Source of the DNA: a bacterium HR19
GTDB taxonomy: Bacteria; Calescibacteriota; Calescibacteriia; Calescibacteriales; Calescibacteriaceae
Reading direction: 5' to 3'
Length of the DNA stretch: 52,366 nt
Assembly: GCA_002898315.1 (NCBI GenBank)
Contig: BEHV01000013.1
Span: 1-52,366 of the forward strand
Shown here: positions 35,473 through 43,723 of the stretch, in pieces
How positions within the stretch are numbered: the stretch's first letter is position 1
Layout of the letters: the number at the start of each line of letters is the position of its first letter
Program-made: the position numbers and the translations under genes
Notes under the pieces: model-generated
What the model was told of the DNA's origin: nothing
The model's input: the letters and a program-made list of their open reading frames with translations, nothing else
The model's database searches: none

Positions 35473-37470
35473 ATGAGAGCAAAAAATACAAAGACGAAAG
35501 AAAGAAATTCTACCATAGGAGGTCACTCCGAAATCAAGAACAAACCGAAAATAAACACAGCTTATATATCAATTCCAATCTTTTTCCTGAGCATATTATT
35601 TCTTCTTTATTTTTCTTTGATTTCAGGTTGTAAGGGAACAGGAAAAAAAGAAGAAAAAGCTCTGAAAGAATTCACCTTCAACATATACTACACAAAAAGA
35701 ATAACAGAGATAAACTGTTTTTCAGTTCAGATGATAAAGTTTTCAGAACTCAAACCTTTTATAGTATTAACAGGGTTCTTCAAGGCAGACCTATCTAAAC
35801 AAGACACCGCAGAGATAAACAACCTTGAATTCCAAGAGAAAGAAGGAGAATGGAGAAAAGCAGAGAATAAAGATATAAAAATCAAGATAACGCAGAACAA
35901 ACTCGTTGTATATGTCAAAGCACAACTAAATGATGACAAAAAAACATATCTTGAACTGAGAGGTTTCAAAACCGACCCGACTTCCTCATGCGAGAGCATA
36001 TATCAGGATTTCAGAAAAAATGGATTCTCCGACAAAAATGTAGCAATAGGCAGGTCAAAAATATTCTATCCTTCAAGAACCACTGAAATAAACGGAATAC
36101 TTTCGCTCGTCTTCCTGTCTGATGAGTTCCCCTATGGTTTAACATTGAAAAGAGCATTTCCAGTAGTTACCGAGTTATATCAAGATATAGATAATGGAAT
36201 TTCACAGTACCTGATATGCGGTGGCATTGATACCGAGAAAAAAACAGTCCTTCGGACATGTGAGATATTTGATACAGAAAAGATAGAGCTTTCTGATTTT
36301 ATTCCGATGAACTTCCCAAGAGTTTTCGCAAGTGCAATAAAACTGAAAGATGGAAAAATAGTTATATCAGGAGGGTTAGACAAAAATTTCAAACCAATAC
36401 CATACTTTGAGATACTCTTCCCAGAATTCAACCTCTTCCTTAAAATCACAAGTTCTATACCAAGATTTCTTCACTACACATTCTCAACAGAAAAAAACAT
36501 AGGCATATTAGGTGGAGTAGGAGAAGGTGGAGAATGGAAAAGAGAGATTGAGGTATTCCCACTCAGCTCAACAGAAGAGGAAAGAGTCATAAAGAATTTA
36601 TATATTCTTGATAATGCCGGAAAATTTGGCTCATGCTTTGCAGAAAACCAAAACTACATATACATAATAGGTGGAGTAAACTCAAATAAAATACTCAGAT
36701 TAAAAAAAGAAAGAATTGATGTCGGAACGATTGAAGCAGATGAATATCAAATTGACAGCTTAAATTTCTCTCCCGATAATTCACAGGAAAGAATTCAAAG
36801 CATAGGTCAGTGCCAAGCTATAACTTTTGGAGATAGAGTCCTTGTGGCAGGAAATCTCGGTTTCATATTCCTCTTCACAGTAGATAATGATGGATTAAAA
36901 ATACTATACTCAAGAAAAATACCTGGAAACTACACCAAAAAATTGGAAAACGGAGATGAAGAGATTCAGGTCAAAAAGAAAAAAGGATTTACATTTCAAA
37001 AATTATCTTTCAGAAAAGCTGTAATATTTGGTGGAGTAGATTACATAAAAAAACAGACCAATAATACAACCGAAACAAAAATTGAACCCTCAAAAGATAT
37101 ATACCTCATAGATACATTTCAGCTGACGAAAGAAGAAGGATTTAAGGAGTTCTCTTCTTTATACCCAAGGCAAGGAGGAACAGCTTTCCTACTTCAAGAT
37201 GAATACCTTGCGATTTTAGGAGGCACAGAAGAAGGGAAAGCGGAAATAATCTTTGTAGGAGAAATGAAATATCCATCTGCGATTACGGAGTTGCAAGGTC
37301 AGGGGCAAGGATTTCCCGAAGGAAGCACGGGAGGAAGTTTTCAGGGAAGTGTTTCTGCTCCTCTGATTTTCCGTGAAAAAAAACTCAAAAAAGGTTTCCC
37401 TCAAAAAATAGAGACAGTAAATTTGCACATAAAAGACATTCTGGAATTTATTAAAAAATTAGATAAATAG
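35473..37470 (+). CDS. Lipoprotein with Kelch-like beta-propeller
   Basis: A 665-aa lipoprotein. An unusually long N-terminal region (about 30 polar residues) precedes a hydrophobic span and the lipobox LISGC near residue 53. From about residue 240, motifs of Kelch blades recur: LICGGIDTEKKTVLRTCEIFD, IVISGGLDK, IGILGGVGEGG, IYIIGGVNSNK, VIFGGVDYI and LAILGGTEEG. At least six blades suggest a propeller facing the periplasm or outside. A Gly/Gln-rich segment (ELQGQGQGFPEG) follows. The stop TAG overlaps the start of the next lipoprotein gene, so the two are probably made together. No enzyme is implied. Confidence 0.8.
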   Translation: MRAKNTKTKERNSTIGGHSEIKNKPKINTAYISIPIFFLSILFLLYFSLISGCKGTGKKEEKALKEFTFNIYYTKRITEINCFSVQMIKFSELKPFIVLTGFFKADLSKQDTAEINNLEFQEKEGEWRKAENKDIKIKITQNKLVVYVKAQLNDDKKTYLELRGFKTDPTSSCESIYQDFRKNGFSDKNVAIGRSKIFYPSRTTEINGILSLVFLSDEFPYGLTLKRAFPVVTELYQDIDNGISQYLICGGIDTEKKTVLRTCEIFDTEKIELSDFIPMNFPRVFASAIKLKDGKIVISGGLDKNFKPIPYFEILFPEFNLFLKITSSIPRFLHYTFSTEKNIGILGGVGEGGEWKREIEVFPLSSTEEERVIKNLYILDNAGKFGSCFAENQNYIYIIGGVNSNKILRLKKERIDVGTIEADEYQIDSLNFSPDNSQERIQSIGQCQAITFGDRVLVAGNLGFIFLFTVDNDGLKILYSRKIPGNYTKKLENGDEEIQVKKKKGFTFQKLSFRKAVIFGGVDYIKKQTNNTTETKIEPSKDIYLIDTFQLTKEEGFKEFSSLYPRQGGTAFLLQDEYLAILGGTEEGKAEIIFVGEMKYPSAITELQGQGQGFPEGSTGGSFQGSVSAPLIFREKKLKKGFPQKIETVNLHIKDILEFIKKLDK

Positions 37471-38651
37471 TGATGATAGCAAAGGAAAATATATCGGAGA
37501 CGAAGAGAGAAAGAGCCACAAGTTTCATTTTGAGATTTTTATTAATAATTCTGATGAGTCAGATTTTTATATCGTGCAGAGGGAAAAATAGCTCACAAGA
37601 AAACACAGCAACAAAAAACGCGAATTCAGAAATAGTTGAGATATTTCCACCGAACGGGAAAGGAGTATTTCCCGAGGAGCTAACTATTTATGTTGTTCTG
37701 AGAACTCAACCATCAATTTATGATGTAAGATTCACGGTATGGAAAGAAGGAAAACAGGTCGCCGGGACGATAAACATAAGTAAATCAGGAGATTTCTGGA
37801 AGGTAAGCTTTGAACCAACACAAAAAGAAGAAGGTTCATACATAGCTTATTTTAATTATGGATTGCAGGCGACATTCTGGACTTTCTTTGCTGAGACAAC
37901 GTCTCAAATCCCTGAATTTGAAAAAACCCATTTCCCCCCCGACGATGAGAAGAATTTTCCAGTAGAGGGAACCATCTTTGTTTCCTTTGAGAAACTCATA
38001 AATCCTTTTTCAGTTGATGAAGATACAGTGAATCTGATAAAAAGAGGTGTGGCGGGAGATGAAAATGTATCAGCTGATATATCGTATTATCCTAACCACA
38101 TAATTATATCGTCAGGGAAAAGAGAGAGCTCTTCAAACTATAAGGTTTCTATAACAGGAGTAGTTCCTCTACTCTCTGGCAATCCATCTTTTTCAATTTT
38201 AGATGATAGTTTTGGATTCAGAACAGTTGATATAGAAAAGCCATATATTACGGGTTGCTTACCGAGTTTCTGCTCAACAAAATCAGGCTGTGCGGTAGTT
38301 CAAGGGTCAATCTCACAAATAGAAATAGATTTTAATGAAAACGAAGAGATAGATGTTCAATCTGCTATTGAAAACATTCAGTTTTATCTCAACACAATAT
38401 CTGAAAAGAACCAAAAAATGAAATTCAAGAGAATCTACAAATACTTTGATAAATTAGAGCTGATCTATCAAGATCAGAGCATATACACACCCGAGTGGGA
38501 GCTTTATATCTACCCGAACAAGGTTTTTGTAAATCTAAAAGACCTGATCTCTGCTCCGTCTGAAATAGCGGTATATATTCTGCCACAGTTTCAGGATTCA
38601 TCGGGGAACAAAATAAACGAATTTATAAGCTGGTGCATAACCATAGAATAA
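37470..38651 (+). CDS. Lipoprotein with bacterial Ig-like (Big_5-type) domains
   Basis: A 393-aa (or 392-aa) lipoprotein beginning at GTG 37470 or ATG 37473, overlapping the upstream stop. The hydrophobic signal ends in the lipobox FISC. Two Ig-like modules appear: one beginning IFPPNGKGVFPEELTIYV and one beginning THFPPDDEKNFPVEGTIFVSF, with NYKVSITG and DDSFGFRT strands typical of SbsA-like Ig folds. A Cys pair (CLPSFC, then SGC) may form a disulfide. Coupling to the Kelch-like lipoprotein suggests a shared surface complex; the role is unknown. Confidence 0.8.
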   Translation: MMIAKENISETKRERATSFILRFLLIILMSQIFISCRGKNSSQENTATKNANSEIVEIFPPNGKGVFPEELTIYVVLRTQPSIYDVRFTVWKEGKQVAGTINISKSGDFWKVSFEPTQKEEGSYIAYFNYGLQATFWTFFAETTSQIPEFEKTHFPPDDEKNFPVEGTIFVSFEKLINPFSVDEDTVNLIKRGVAGDENVSADISYYPNHIIISSGKRESSSNYKVSITGVVPLLSGNPSFSILDDSFGFRTVDIEKPYITGCLPSFCSTKSGCAVVQGSISQIEIDFNENEEIDVQSAIENIQFYLNTISEKNQKMKFKRIYKYFDKLELIYQDQSIYTPEWELYIYPNKVFVNLKDLISAPSEIAVYILPQFQDSSGNKINEFISWCITIE

Positions 38652-38656
38652 AGAAA

Positions 38657-38938
38657 CTATAATTTTCTCTCCTCTTCATCTATAATTCTCATAATTTCCA
38701 TCAGAGTTTTTATTTTTATCTTATCTTCCTTTGTCTTTTTATCTTTTTCTTCCAGCTCATCAATCATTTTTGATATTCTGAGCTTTATTCTTGAAACAAC
38801 CGTTCTTTCATTCAATCTGAGAAAATTGATAAGTTTTTCAATCGCTGACTCAAAGATTGACGGGTCTACTTTAAAATTTCTCAAAAACTTAGATACAAAC
38901 TCAAAAATCTTCTCAATATCATCTACAGATAATCTCAT
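38657..38938 (-). CDS. Small helical protein of unknown function
   Basis: I do not recognise it. The 93 aa are almost entirely charged and amphipathic helix (residues 60-93 read as a coiled coil: ELEEKDKKTKEDKIKIKTLMEIMRIIDEEERKL), with no signal peptide. The amino-acid use is like that of the neighbouring proteins, which supports a real gene. It converges on the Ig-like lipoprotein with 5 bases between stops. ATG 38938 overlaps the end of a hydrophobic 63-codon frame (ATGA). Confidence 0.6.
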   Translation of the reverse strand: MRLSVDDIEKIFEFVSKFLRNFKVDPSIFESAIEKLINFLRLNERTVVSRIKLRISKMIDELEEKDKKTKEDKIKIKTLMEIMRIIDEEERKL

Positions 38939-39126
38939 AAGAAGTGAAAAAAGTTAAGAAGAAACTTAAAGATTATAGTTTCTGGGGAAAAATTTCCTGA
39001 AAAAATAACGGAGATTAAAAAGAACAGAAATAAAGCAAAACAAAATAAAACGAAAATAAAAAGTAAAATATTTTTGATATTGAGTTTTGTAGAAAGATAT
39101 ATAAAATATGATAATAATTTCAACAA
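38935..39126 (-). CDS. Possible small one-span membrane protein
   Basis: A 63-codon frame with a TTG start that overlaps the hisD start region. Residues 18-43 are hydrophobic (NILLFIFVLFCFALFLFFLISVIF). Its TGA overlaps the ATG of the next frame, a coupling-type arrangement. T-rich DNA readily gives such hydrophobic frames by chance, and no ATG or ribosome binding site is present. Confidence 0.25.
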   Translation of the reverse strand: MLKLLSYFIYLSTKLNIKNILLFIFVLFCFALFLFFLISVIFSGNFSPETIIFKFLLNFFHFL

Positions 39127-40469
39127 GAGACGATAGTTTTCCAGAGGTTTTCACAAGAATCCTGAGGAGAAATATCTCTCCTGATTCTTCGGTAGAAGAC
39201 AGAGTAAGGAAGATAATCATAGACATAAGAGAGAGGAAAGACGAAGCGCTTTTGGAATATACGAAAAAATTTGATGGATGGAACCCTCAATCTCCCGAAG
39301 ATCTCATAATGACCAAAAAAGAAATAGCGGAAGCAGAAAAGTACATCTCAAAAGAAGATAAAAAAGCAATAGAAATAGCAGCAAAAAGAATAGAAAAATA
39401 TCATAAAACAACTTTTCCGGGAAACATAATATACAGAGAAAGAGGAGCGAAAATAGAGAGGATTGTCATACCGTTAGAGTCAGTTGGAATATACTGTCCC
39501 GGGGGAAAAGCCGGCTATCCCTCAACAGTTCTTATGACCGCGATTCCGGCAATAGTAGCAGGAGTGAAGAACATTTATCTTGCAACACCAGCAGTTCAGG
39601 GAAAAATCAACCCGTACACCGTCTTCACAGCAAATGTTTTAGGTATAGATAAAATATTCAAGATAGGTGGAGCACAGGCGATCGCCGCACTTGCTTTCGG
39701 AACAAAAATAGTCCCACCAGTAGATAAAATCGCCGGTCCAGGAAATATTTATGTGGCGACAGCAAAAAGATTGGTTCAGGGAGCATGTGGAATAGATATA
39801 ATAGCAGGACCATCTGAACTTGTGGCTATATGTGATGGTTCTGTATATCCTCTCATACCCGCAATAGATATAATAGCTCAGGCGGAACACGACGAAAGAG
39901 CGATGTGTGTTGTAGTGTGCCATATAGAACCATATCTCAATCAAGTTAAAAACATGATATACTTTCTTATGAAGATAATGCCAAGAAGAGATATAATTGA
40001 AGAGGCGTTCAGATCACAAAGTGCTCTTATAGTGACAAGAAATCTTGAAGAATCAATTGAGATAGTAAATAGGATTGCTCCCGAGCACGTAGGAGTACTT
40101 ACAAAAAATCCAATTGAAGTTGCAAGAAAAATAAAAAATGCCGGAACAATTTTTGTCGGAAAGAATTCTCCACCTGCGATAGGTGATTACATAGCCGGTC
40201 CAAGCCATGTTTTGCCAACAGGGGGAACAGCAAGATTTGCCTCCGGTCTATCTGTAGATGATTTTGTCAAAAGAACAAACATAATATTCTTCACAAAAAG
40301 AAGAATGATAGAGATTTCAGAACACGCTGTAAGACTCGCAAAAATGGAAGGATTATTTGGACACGCATTCTCAATAGAGAAAAGATATATGACTTCTATC
40401 AAGTCGCTCGATTATGTGCTGAACATGTATGAAAACGAAACAAAGAATCAAAAAGGTAGCAAAAGATAA
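39108..40469 (+). CDS. hisD: Histidinol dehydrogenase
   Basis: Performs the last two oxidations of histidine synthesis, from histidinol to histidine, with NAD and zinc. The 453 aa are complete: ESVGIYCPGGKAGYPSTVLMTAIPA, KIGGAQAIAALAFGT, KIAGPGNIYVATAKRLVQG, IDIIAGPSEL and the zinc and catalytic region AQAEHDERA, then APEHVGVLTK and GDYIAGPSHVLPTGGTARF. ATG follows TATATAAAAT with no ribosome binding site. It is unlinked to the other his genes; only hisB is in the window, 12 kb away. It is followed 23 bases later by a PilN-like gene. Confidence 0.97.
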   Translation: MIIISTRDDSFPEVFTRILRRNISPDSSVEDRVRKIIIDIRERKDEALLEYTKKFDGWNPQSPEDLIMTKKEIAEAEKYISKEDKKAIEIAAKRIEKYHKTTFPGNIIYRERGAKIERIVIPLESVGIYCPGGKAGYPSTVLMTAIPAIVAGVKNIYLATPAVQGKINPYTVFTANVLGIDKIFKIGGAQAIAALAFGTKIVPPVDKIAGPGNIYVATAKRLVQGACGIDIIAGPSELVAICDGSVYPLIPAIDIIAQAEHDERAMCVVVCHIEPYLNQVKNMIYFLMKIMPRRDIIEEAFRSQSALIVTRNLEESIEIVNRIAPEHVGVLTKNPIEVARKIKNAGTIFVGKNSPPAIGDYIAGPSHVLPTGGTARFASGLSVDDFVKRTNIIFFTKRRMIEISEHAVRLAKMEGLFGHAFSIEKRYMTSIKSLDYVLNMYENETKNQKGSKR

Positions 40470-40492
40470 AAGAGTAAAAAATTTTCTTTTAT

Positions 40493-41083
40493 ATGAAGAA
40501 GATTCAGCTTGACAGAATCTCAAATGAAACAAAAAAATTTGCTAAAATAAATCTTCTTATCTTTTTTGCGTGTCTGCTTTTCTATCTCTCTGTAAAAATA
40601 ACAACAGAAAGAAAATACAAACCATCAATAGAGAAGCTGGAAAAAGAAATTTCAGGAAACAAAATTGATGTAGAGATAAAAGAGATGAGGAATAAACTCA
40701 GGTTTTTTCAGGAAAGCTACGCAAAATGGGAAGAGAGCAAAAAAATATCTGAAAACATACTGCTCTTGCTTTTGAGAATATCAAAAGTAATATCAAAAAG
40801 CGTCAAGCTAGATGAAATCGAAATAGTCCCAGAAGACGGAAAAATAAACTTTATAATAAAAGGGAACGGAAAAGAAATACAAAATGTAATTAACTTCTCA
40901 AAAAGATTGAACAAAAAAAGAGGTGAATTCAGAGTCAATTCAGAAATAATAAAACTTGACAGGGAAGGAGGAAGCAATAAGTTCATAATAAAAGGGAATG
41001 CCTTCTCCTACGATAAAGGGAAAAGTACTGAAAATAAAGGAGAAGGTGAAAATGGAAAAAAAGCAGAATCAGAGGAGGAATAG
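40493..41083 (+). CDS. One-span membrane protein, PilN/GspL-like topology
   Basis: A 196-aa protein with a short basic cytoplasmic N-terminus, one span (residues 21-37, INLLIFFACLLFYLSV), a coiled coil (about 45-90) and a small alpha/beta domain (95-165: ILLLLLRISKVISKSVKLDEIEIVPEDGKINFIIKGNGKEIQNVINFSKRL). The last part matches the pattern of type IV pilus PilN: a helix pair, then a strand with a G after IKG. The C-terminal tail is Glu/Lys-rich. No other pilus gene is nearby, so the assignment is tentative; an isolated assembly or scaffold factor is possible. Confidence 0.5.
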   Translation: MKKIQLDRISNETKKFAKINLLIFFACLLFYLSVKITTERKYKPSIEKLEKEISGNKIDVEIKEMRNKLRFFQESYAKWEESKKISENILLLLLRISKVISKSVKLDEIEIVPEDGKINFIIKGNGKEIQNVINFSKRLNKKRGEFRVNSEIIKLDREGGSNKFIIKGNAFSYDKGKSTENKGEGENGKKAESEEE

Positions 41084-41088
41084 AAACT

Positions 41089-42381
41089 TCAGATAATACG
41101 GAAAGCCATCTTTCCCGGAAAAGACAGATTTCCTTTCTGTTCAATATATATCAACCTGTTATACTTTGCAGTTCTTTCAGACCTTGAAAGCGAGCCCGTC
41201 TTTATCTGACAGGAATTTGATGCAATCGCAAGATCTGCGATAAAAGTATCCTCCGTATCTCCTGACCTGTGCGAGATTATAGTTGAATAACCGAAGACCT
41301 TTGCGGTATTTATAACCCGAAATGTTTCTGAAAGAGTTCCTATTTGATTTACCTTAACTAAAATAGCATTTGCTATCCCTTCTTTTATTCCATTTGAGAA
41401 GATTTCAGGATTTGTCACGAAAACATCATCTCCGACAACCTGAACTCCCTTTGCTTTAAGTGCGGGAGTTATTCTTTTCCATCCTTCCCAATCATCTTCT
41501 GAAAGTGGGTCTTCAACAGATATTATTGGATACTTTGAGCATATACCGATGATGTAATCTATAAACTCATCTGTTGAGAGCTCTTTCTTCTCTCTTTTGA
41601 GAATGTAAAGTTTTCTTTTTGAATCGTAGAAAGATGAAGATGCGACATCAAGAGCGAAGAAAATCTGTTCGCCGGGCTTATATCCTGCTTTTTCGGTCGC
41701 CTTGAGCAGAAGTTCAAGTGGAGCGATATTATTGGGGAAAAGAGGTGCGAAACCACCTTCATCTCCAACAAGAGGCAAACTTCCACCTTCAACTATTATT
41801 TTTTTTAGAGTGTGAAAAATCTCGCTCGCACTTCTTATGGCTTCTTCAAATGAGTCAAATCCAGCAGGGACTATCATATACTCTTGAAAATCAACATTCC
41901 AGCCCGCGTGTTCTCCGCCGTTTATGATGTTTGAAAGAGGAACAGGAAGAAAACGAGCGATTTTACCCCCGAGGTATTCATATAGTTCAAGTCCAAAAGT
42001 ATCAGCAGCAGCTTTGGCGCACGCTACTGACACACCCAAAATCGCATTAGCTCCAAGAAATGATTTGTTCTTCGTTCTATCTATGTCAAGAAGGATTCTA
42101 TCTATTCTCTCCTGCTCATCAGCTGGTATGCCTAAAATATGGGGAGCGATCTTTTTTTCTATATTTTCAATGGCTTTCTTCACACCTTTCCCCCCAAATC
42201 TGCTATCTCCATCTCTCAACTCAAGTGCCTCTCTTTTTCCTTTTGATGCTCCCGAAGGTACAATAAATAATCCTTTTCCACCTCCTTCTGTAATGACTTC
42301 TACCGCAACTGTTGGATTTCCTCTTGAATCAAGAAACTCAAAGGCGCTGACCTTACTTATTTTCGTTGAACCTTTTGGCAT
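41089..42381 (-). CDS. eno: Enolase
   Basis: Glycolytic conversion of 2-phosphoglycerate to phosphoenolpyruvate; often also in the RNA degradosome. The 430 aa are full length. Motifs: SRGNPTVAVEV near the start, NGGEHAGWNVDFQEYMIVP, LVGDEGGFAP, ISVEDPLSEDDW, GDDVFVTN, the signature ILVKVNQIGTLSET and SHRSGDTED.FIADLA. The ATG 42381 (MPKGSTKI) is preferred over TTG 42426, which would add 15 residues. It converges on the PilN-like gene with 5 bases between. Confidence 0.98.
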   Translation of the reverse strand: MPKGSTKISKVSAFEFLDSRGNPTVAVEVITEGGGKGLFIVPSGASKGKREALELRDGDSRFGGKGVKKAIENIEKKIAPHILGIPADEQERIDRILLDIDRTKNKSFLGANAILGVSVACAKAAADTFGLELYEYLGGKIARFLPVPLSNIINGGEHAGWNVDFQEYMIVPAGFDSFEEAIRSASEIFHTLKKIIVEGGSLPLVGDEGGFAPLFPNNIAPLELLLKATEKAGYKPGEQIFFALDVASSSFYDSKRKLYILKREKKELSTDEFIDYIIGICSKYPIISVEDPLSEDDWEGWKRITPALKAKGVQVVGDDVFVTNPEIFSNGIKEGIANAILVKVNQIGTLSETFRVINTAKVFGYSTIISHRSGDTEDTFIADLAIASNSCQIKTGSLSRSERTAKYNRLIYIEQKGNLSFPGKMAFRII

Positions 42382-42486
42382 AATAAAAACTTTTTCACTC
42401 CTGATGATGAATTTAGTGTTTGTCAATTATTCTTCAAGTGAAGGATTTTTATGCAAAAAATTATTAATAATTTATTTACCTGAACA

Positions 42487-43698
42487 ATGAAAGGGTGTGG
42501 GGACATAAATTTTTGGCGCACAAAAAAAGCTATCTTAATGCTTCTATCTTTTGTAATTTTGTTTTCTCTTGAGTCATGCGCGAAGAAAGTCCCAAAAGAA
42601 GTGCCAAAAGCAGAAGAGAAGAAAGAAGAAGAAATTGACAAGAAGGTAAAAGAGAAGGAAGAAATAGTAGAAAGAGCAAAGAAATTAACATTCAAGGAAG
42701 CAAAAGCTGTTCTTGTTCCAGACCCGTATGTTATGTTCGGATTAGCTCTGAGAAAAGAAAGAGAAGGAGAAATTGAAGAGGCGGAGAAATTTTACGAATA
42801 CACAATAGAACTCAAACCATCTATGGCAGAAGCGTGGGTTAATTTAGCCGAAATCAAAAAGAAAAAAGGAAACATAGATGAAGCGATAAAGGTACTTGAA
42901 GAAGGATTGAAAATAGTAAGAGAAGACCCGAAAATATGGGCATCTCTTTCTCTCATCTACCTTGAAAGTGGGGAAAAGAAAAAATCAGAAGAGGTGATTC
43001 AAAACGCTATATCACAGGTCGGAATGAAAAAAGAGGTAGCAATGGCTATGGGATACTCATTTTTACAAAATCAAAGATATAACCTTGCCCTTTTCGTCTT
43101 TGACGAACTCTCTAAAAAGTATCCAGACGACTCCGACATATACTTTTTCAAAGGTGAAATATATATGAGAACAAAAAACTGGCAAAATGCAATTTATGAA
43201 TTTGAGAAGGGCTTGAAAATCAAAAAAGACCCGATAGCTCTTACAAAACTCGGAATATGCTATCTTAATCTTAACGCGGTGGAACAGGCGGAATCATCAC
43301 TACAATCTGCCATAAAAATTGACCCAAAAATAAAAGAAGCATACTCAAACCTCGGTATAATATACAAAAGAAAAGGAAACTTTGAGAAAGCAGAGGAAAT
43401 GTATAAAAAAGCCCTTGAAATCTCTCCCGACCCAAATATAATATACAACCTCGCAAATTTATATGAAACTATGGCTTCATACTATCAGATGTCAGCTCAA
43501 AAATCTATTGAATACATGAGATTGGCTATCAAAAATCTCACAGAATACCTGAACTTTGTAAATAACGAGAAGGAAAAGGAATTTATTCAAAAGAGAATTG
43601 AAAAGATTGAAAAAGCCGAACAAAAAATGCAAGAAAAACTTCAAAAGGAAATTAAAAAGCTTGAAAGTTCAAAAGAGGAAAACAAAAGCTCAAAATGA
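42487..43698 (+). CDS. TPR-repeat lipoprotein
   Basis: A 403-aa lipoprotein. The signal segment (residues 14-28) ends in the lipobox LESC, followed by a Lys/Glu/Pro-rich linker. About eight tetratricopeptide repeats cover residues 80-360 (AEKFYEYTIELKPSMAEAWVNLAEIKKKKG, AIYEFEKGLKIKKDPIALTKLGICYL, AEEMYKKALEISPDPNIIYNLANLYE), and a charged coiled-coil tail closes it. Similar in design to the 722-aa TPR lipoprotein but not obviously its duplicate. Probably a periplasmic scaffold. It starts 105 bases from the divergent enolase gene and lacks a ribosome binding site. Confidence 0.88.
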   Translation: MKGCGDINFWRTKKAILMLLSFVILFSLESCAKKVPKEVPKAEEKKEEEIDKKVKEKEEIVERAKKLTFKEAKAVLVPDPYVMFGLALRKEREGEIEEAEKFYEYTIELKPSMAEAWVNLAEIKKKKGNIDEAIKVLEEGLKIVREDPKIWASLSLIYLESGEKKKSEEVIQNAISQVGMKKEVAMAMGYSFLQNQRYNLALFVFDELSKKYPDDSDIYFFKGEIYMRTKNWQNAIYEFEKGLKIKKDPIALTKLGICYLNLNAVEQAESSLQSAIKIDPKIKEAYSNLGIIYKRKGNFEKAEEMYKKALEISPDPNIIYNLANLYETMASYYQMSAQKSIEYMRLAIKNLTEYLNFVNNEKEKEFIQKRIEKIEKAEQKMQEKLQKEIKKLESSKEENKSSK

Positions 43699-43723
43699 AA
43701 AATCAATAAAAGAGATAAATCTC

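Noticed and set aside
41924-42490. 188-codon plus-strand frame opposite enolase
   Set aside because: It is antisense to a full-length enolase and has no family motifs; an open shadow frame caused by codon bias.
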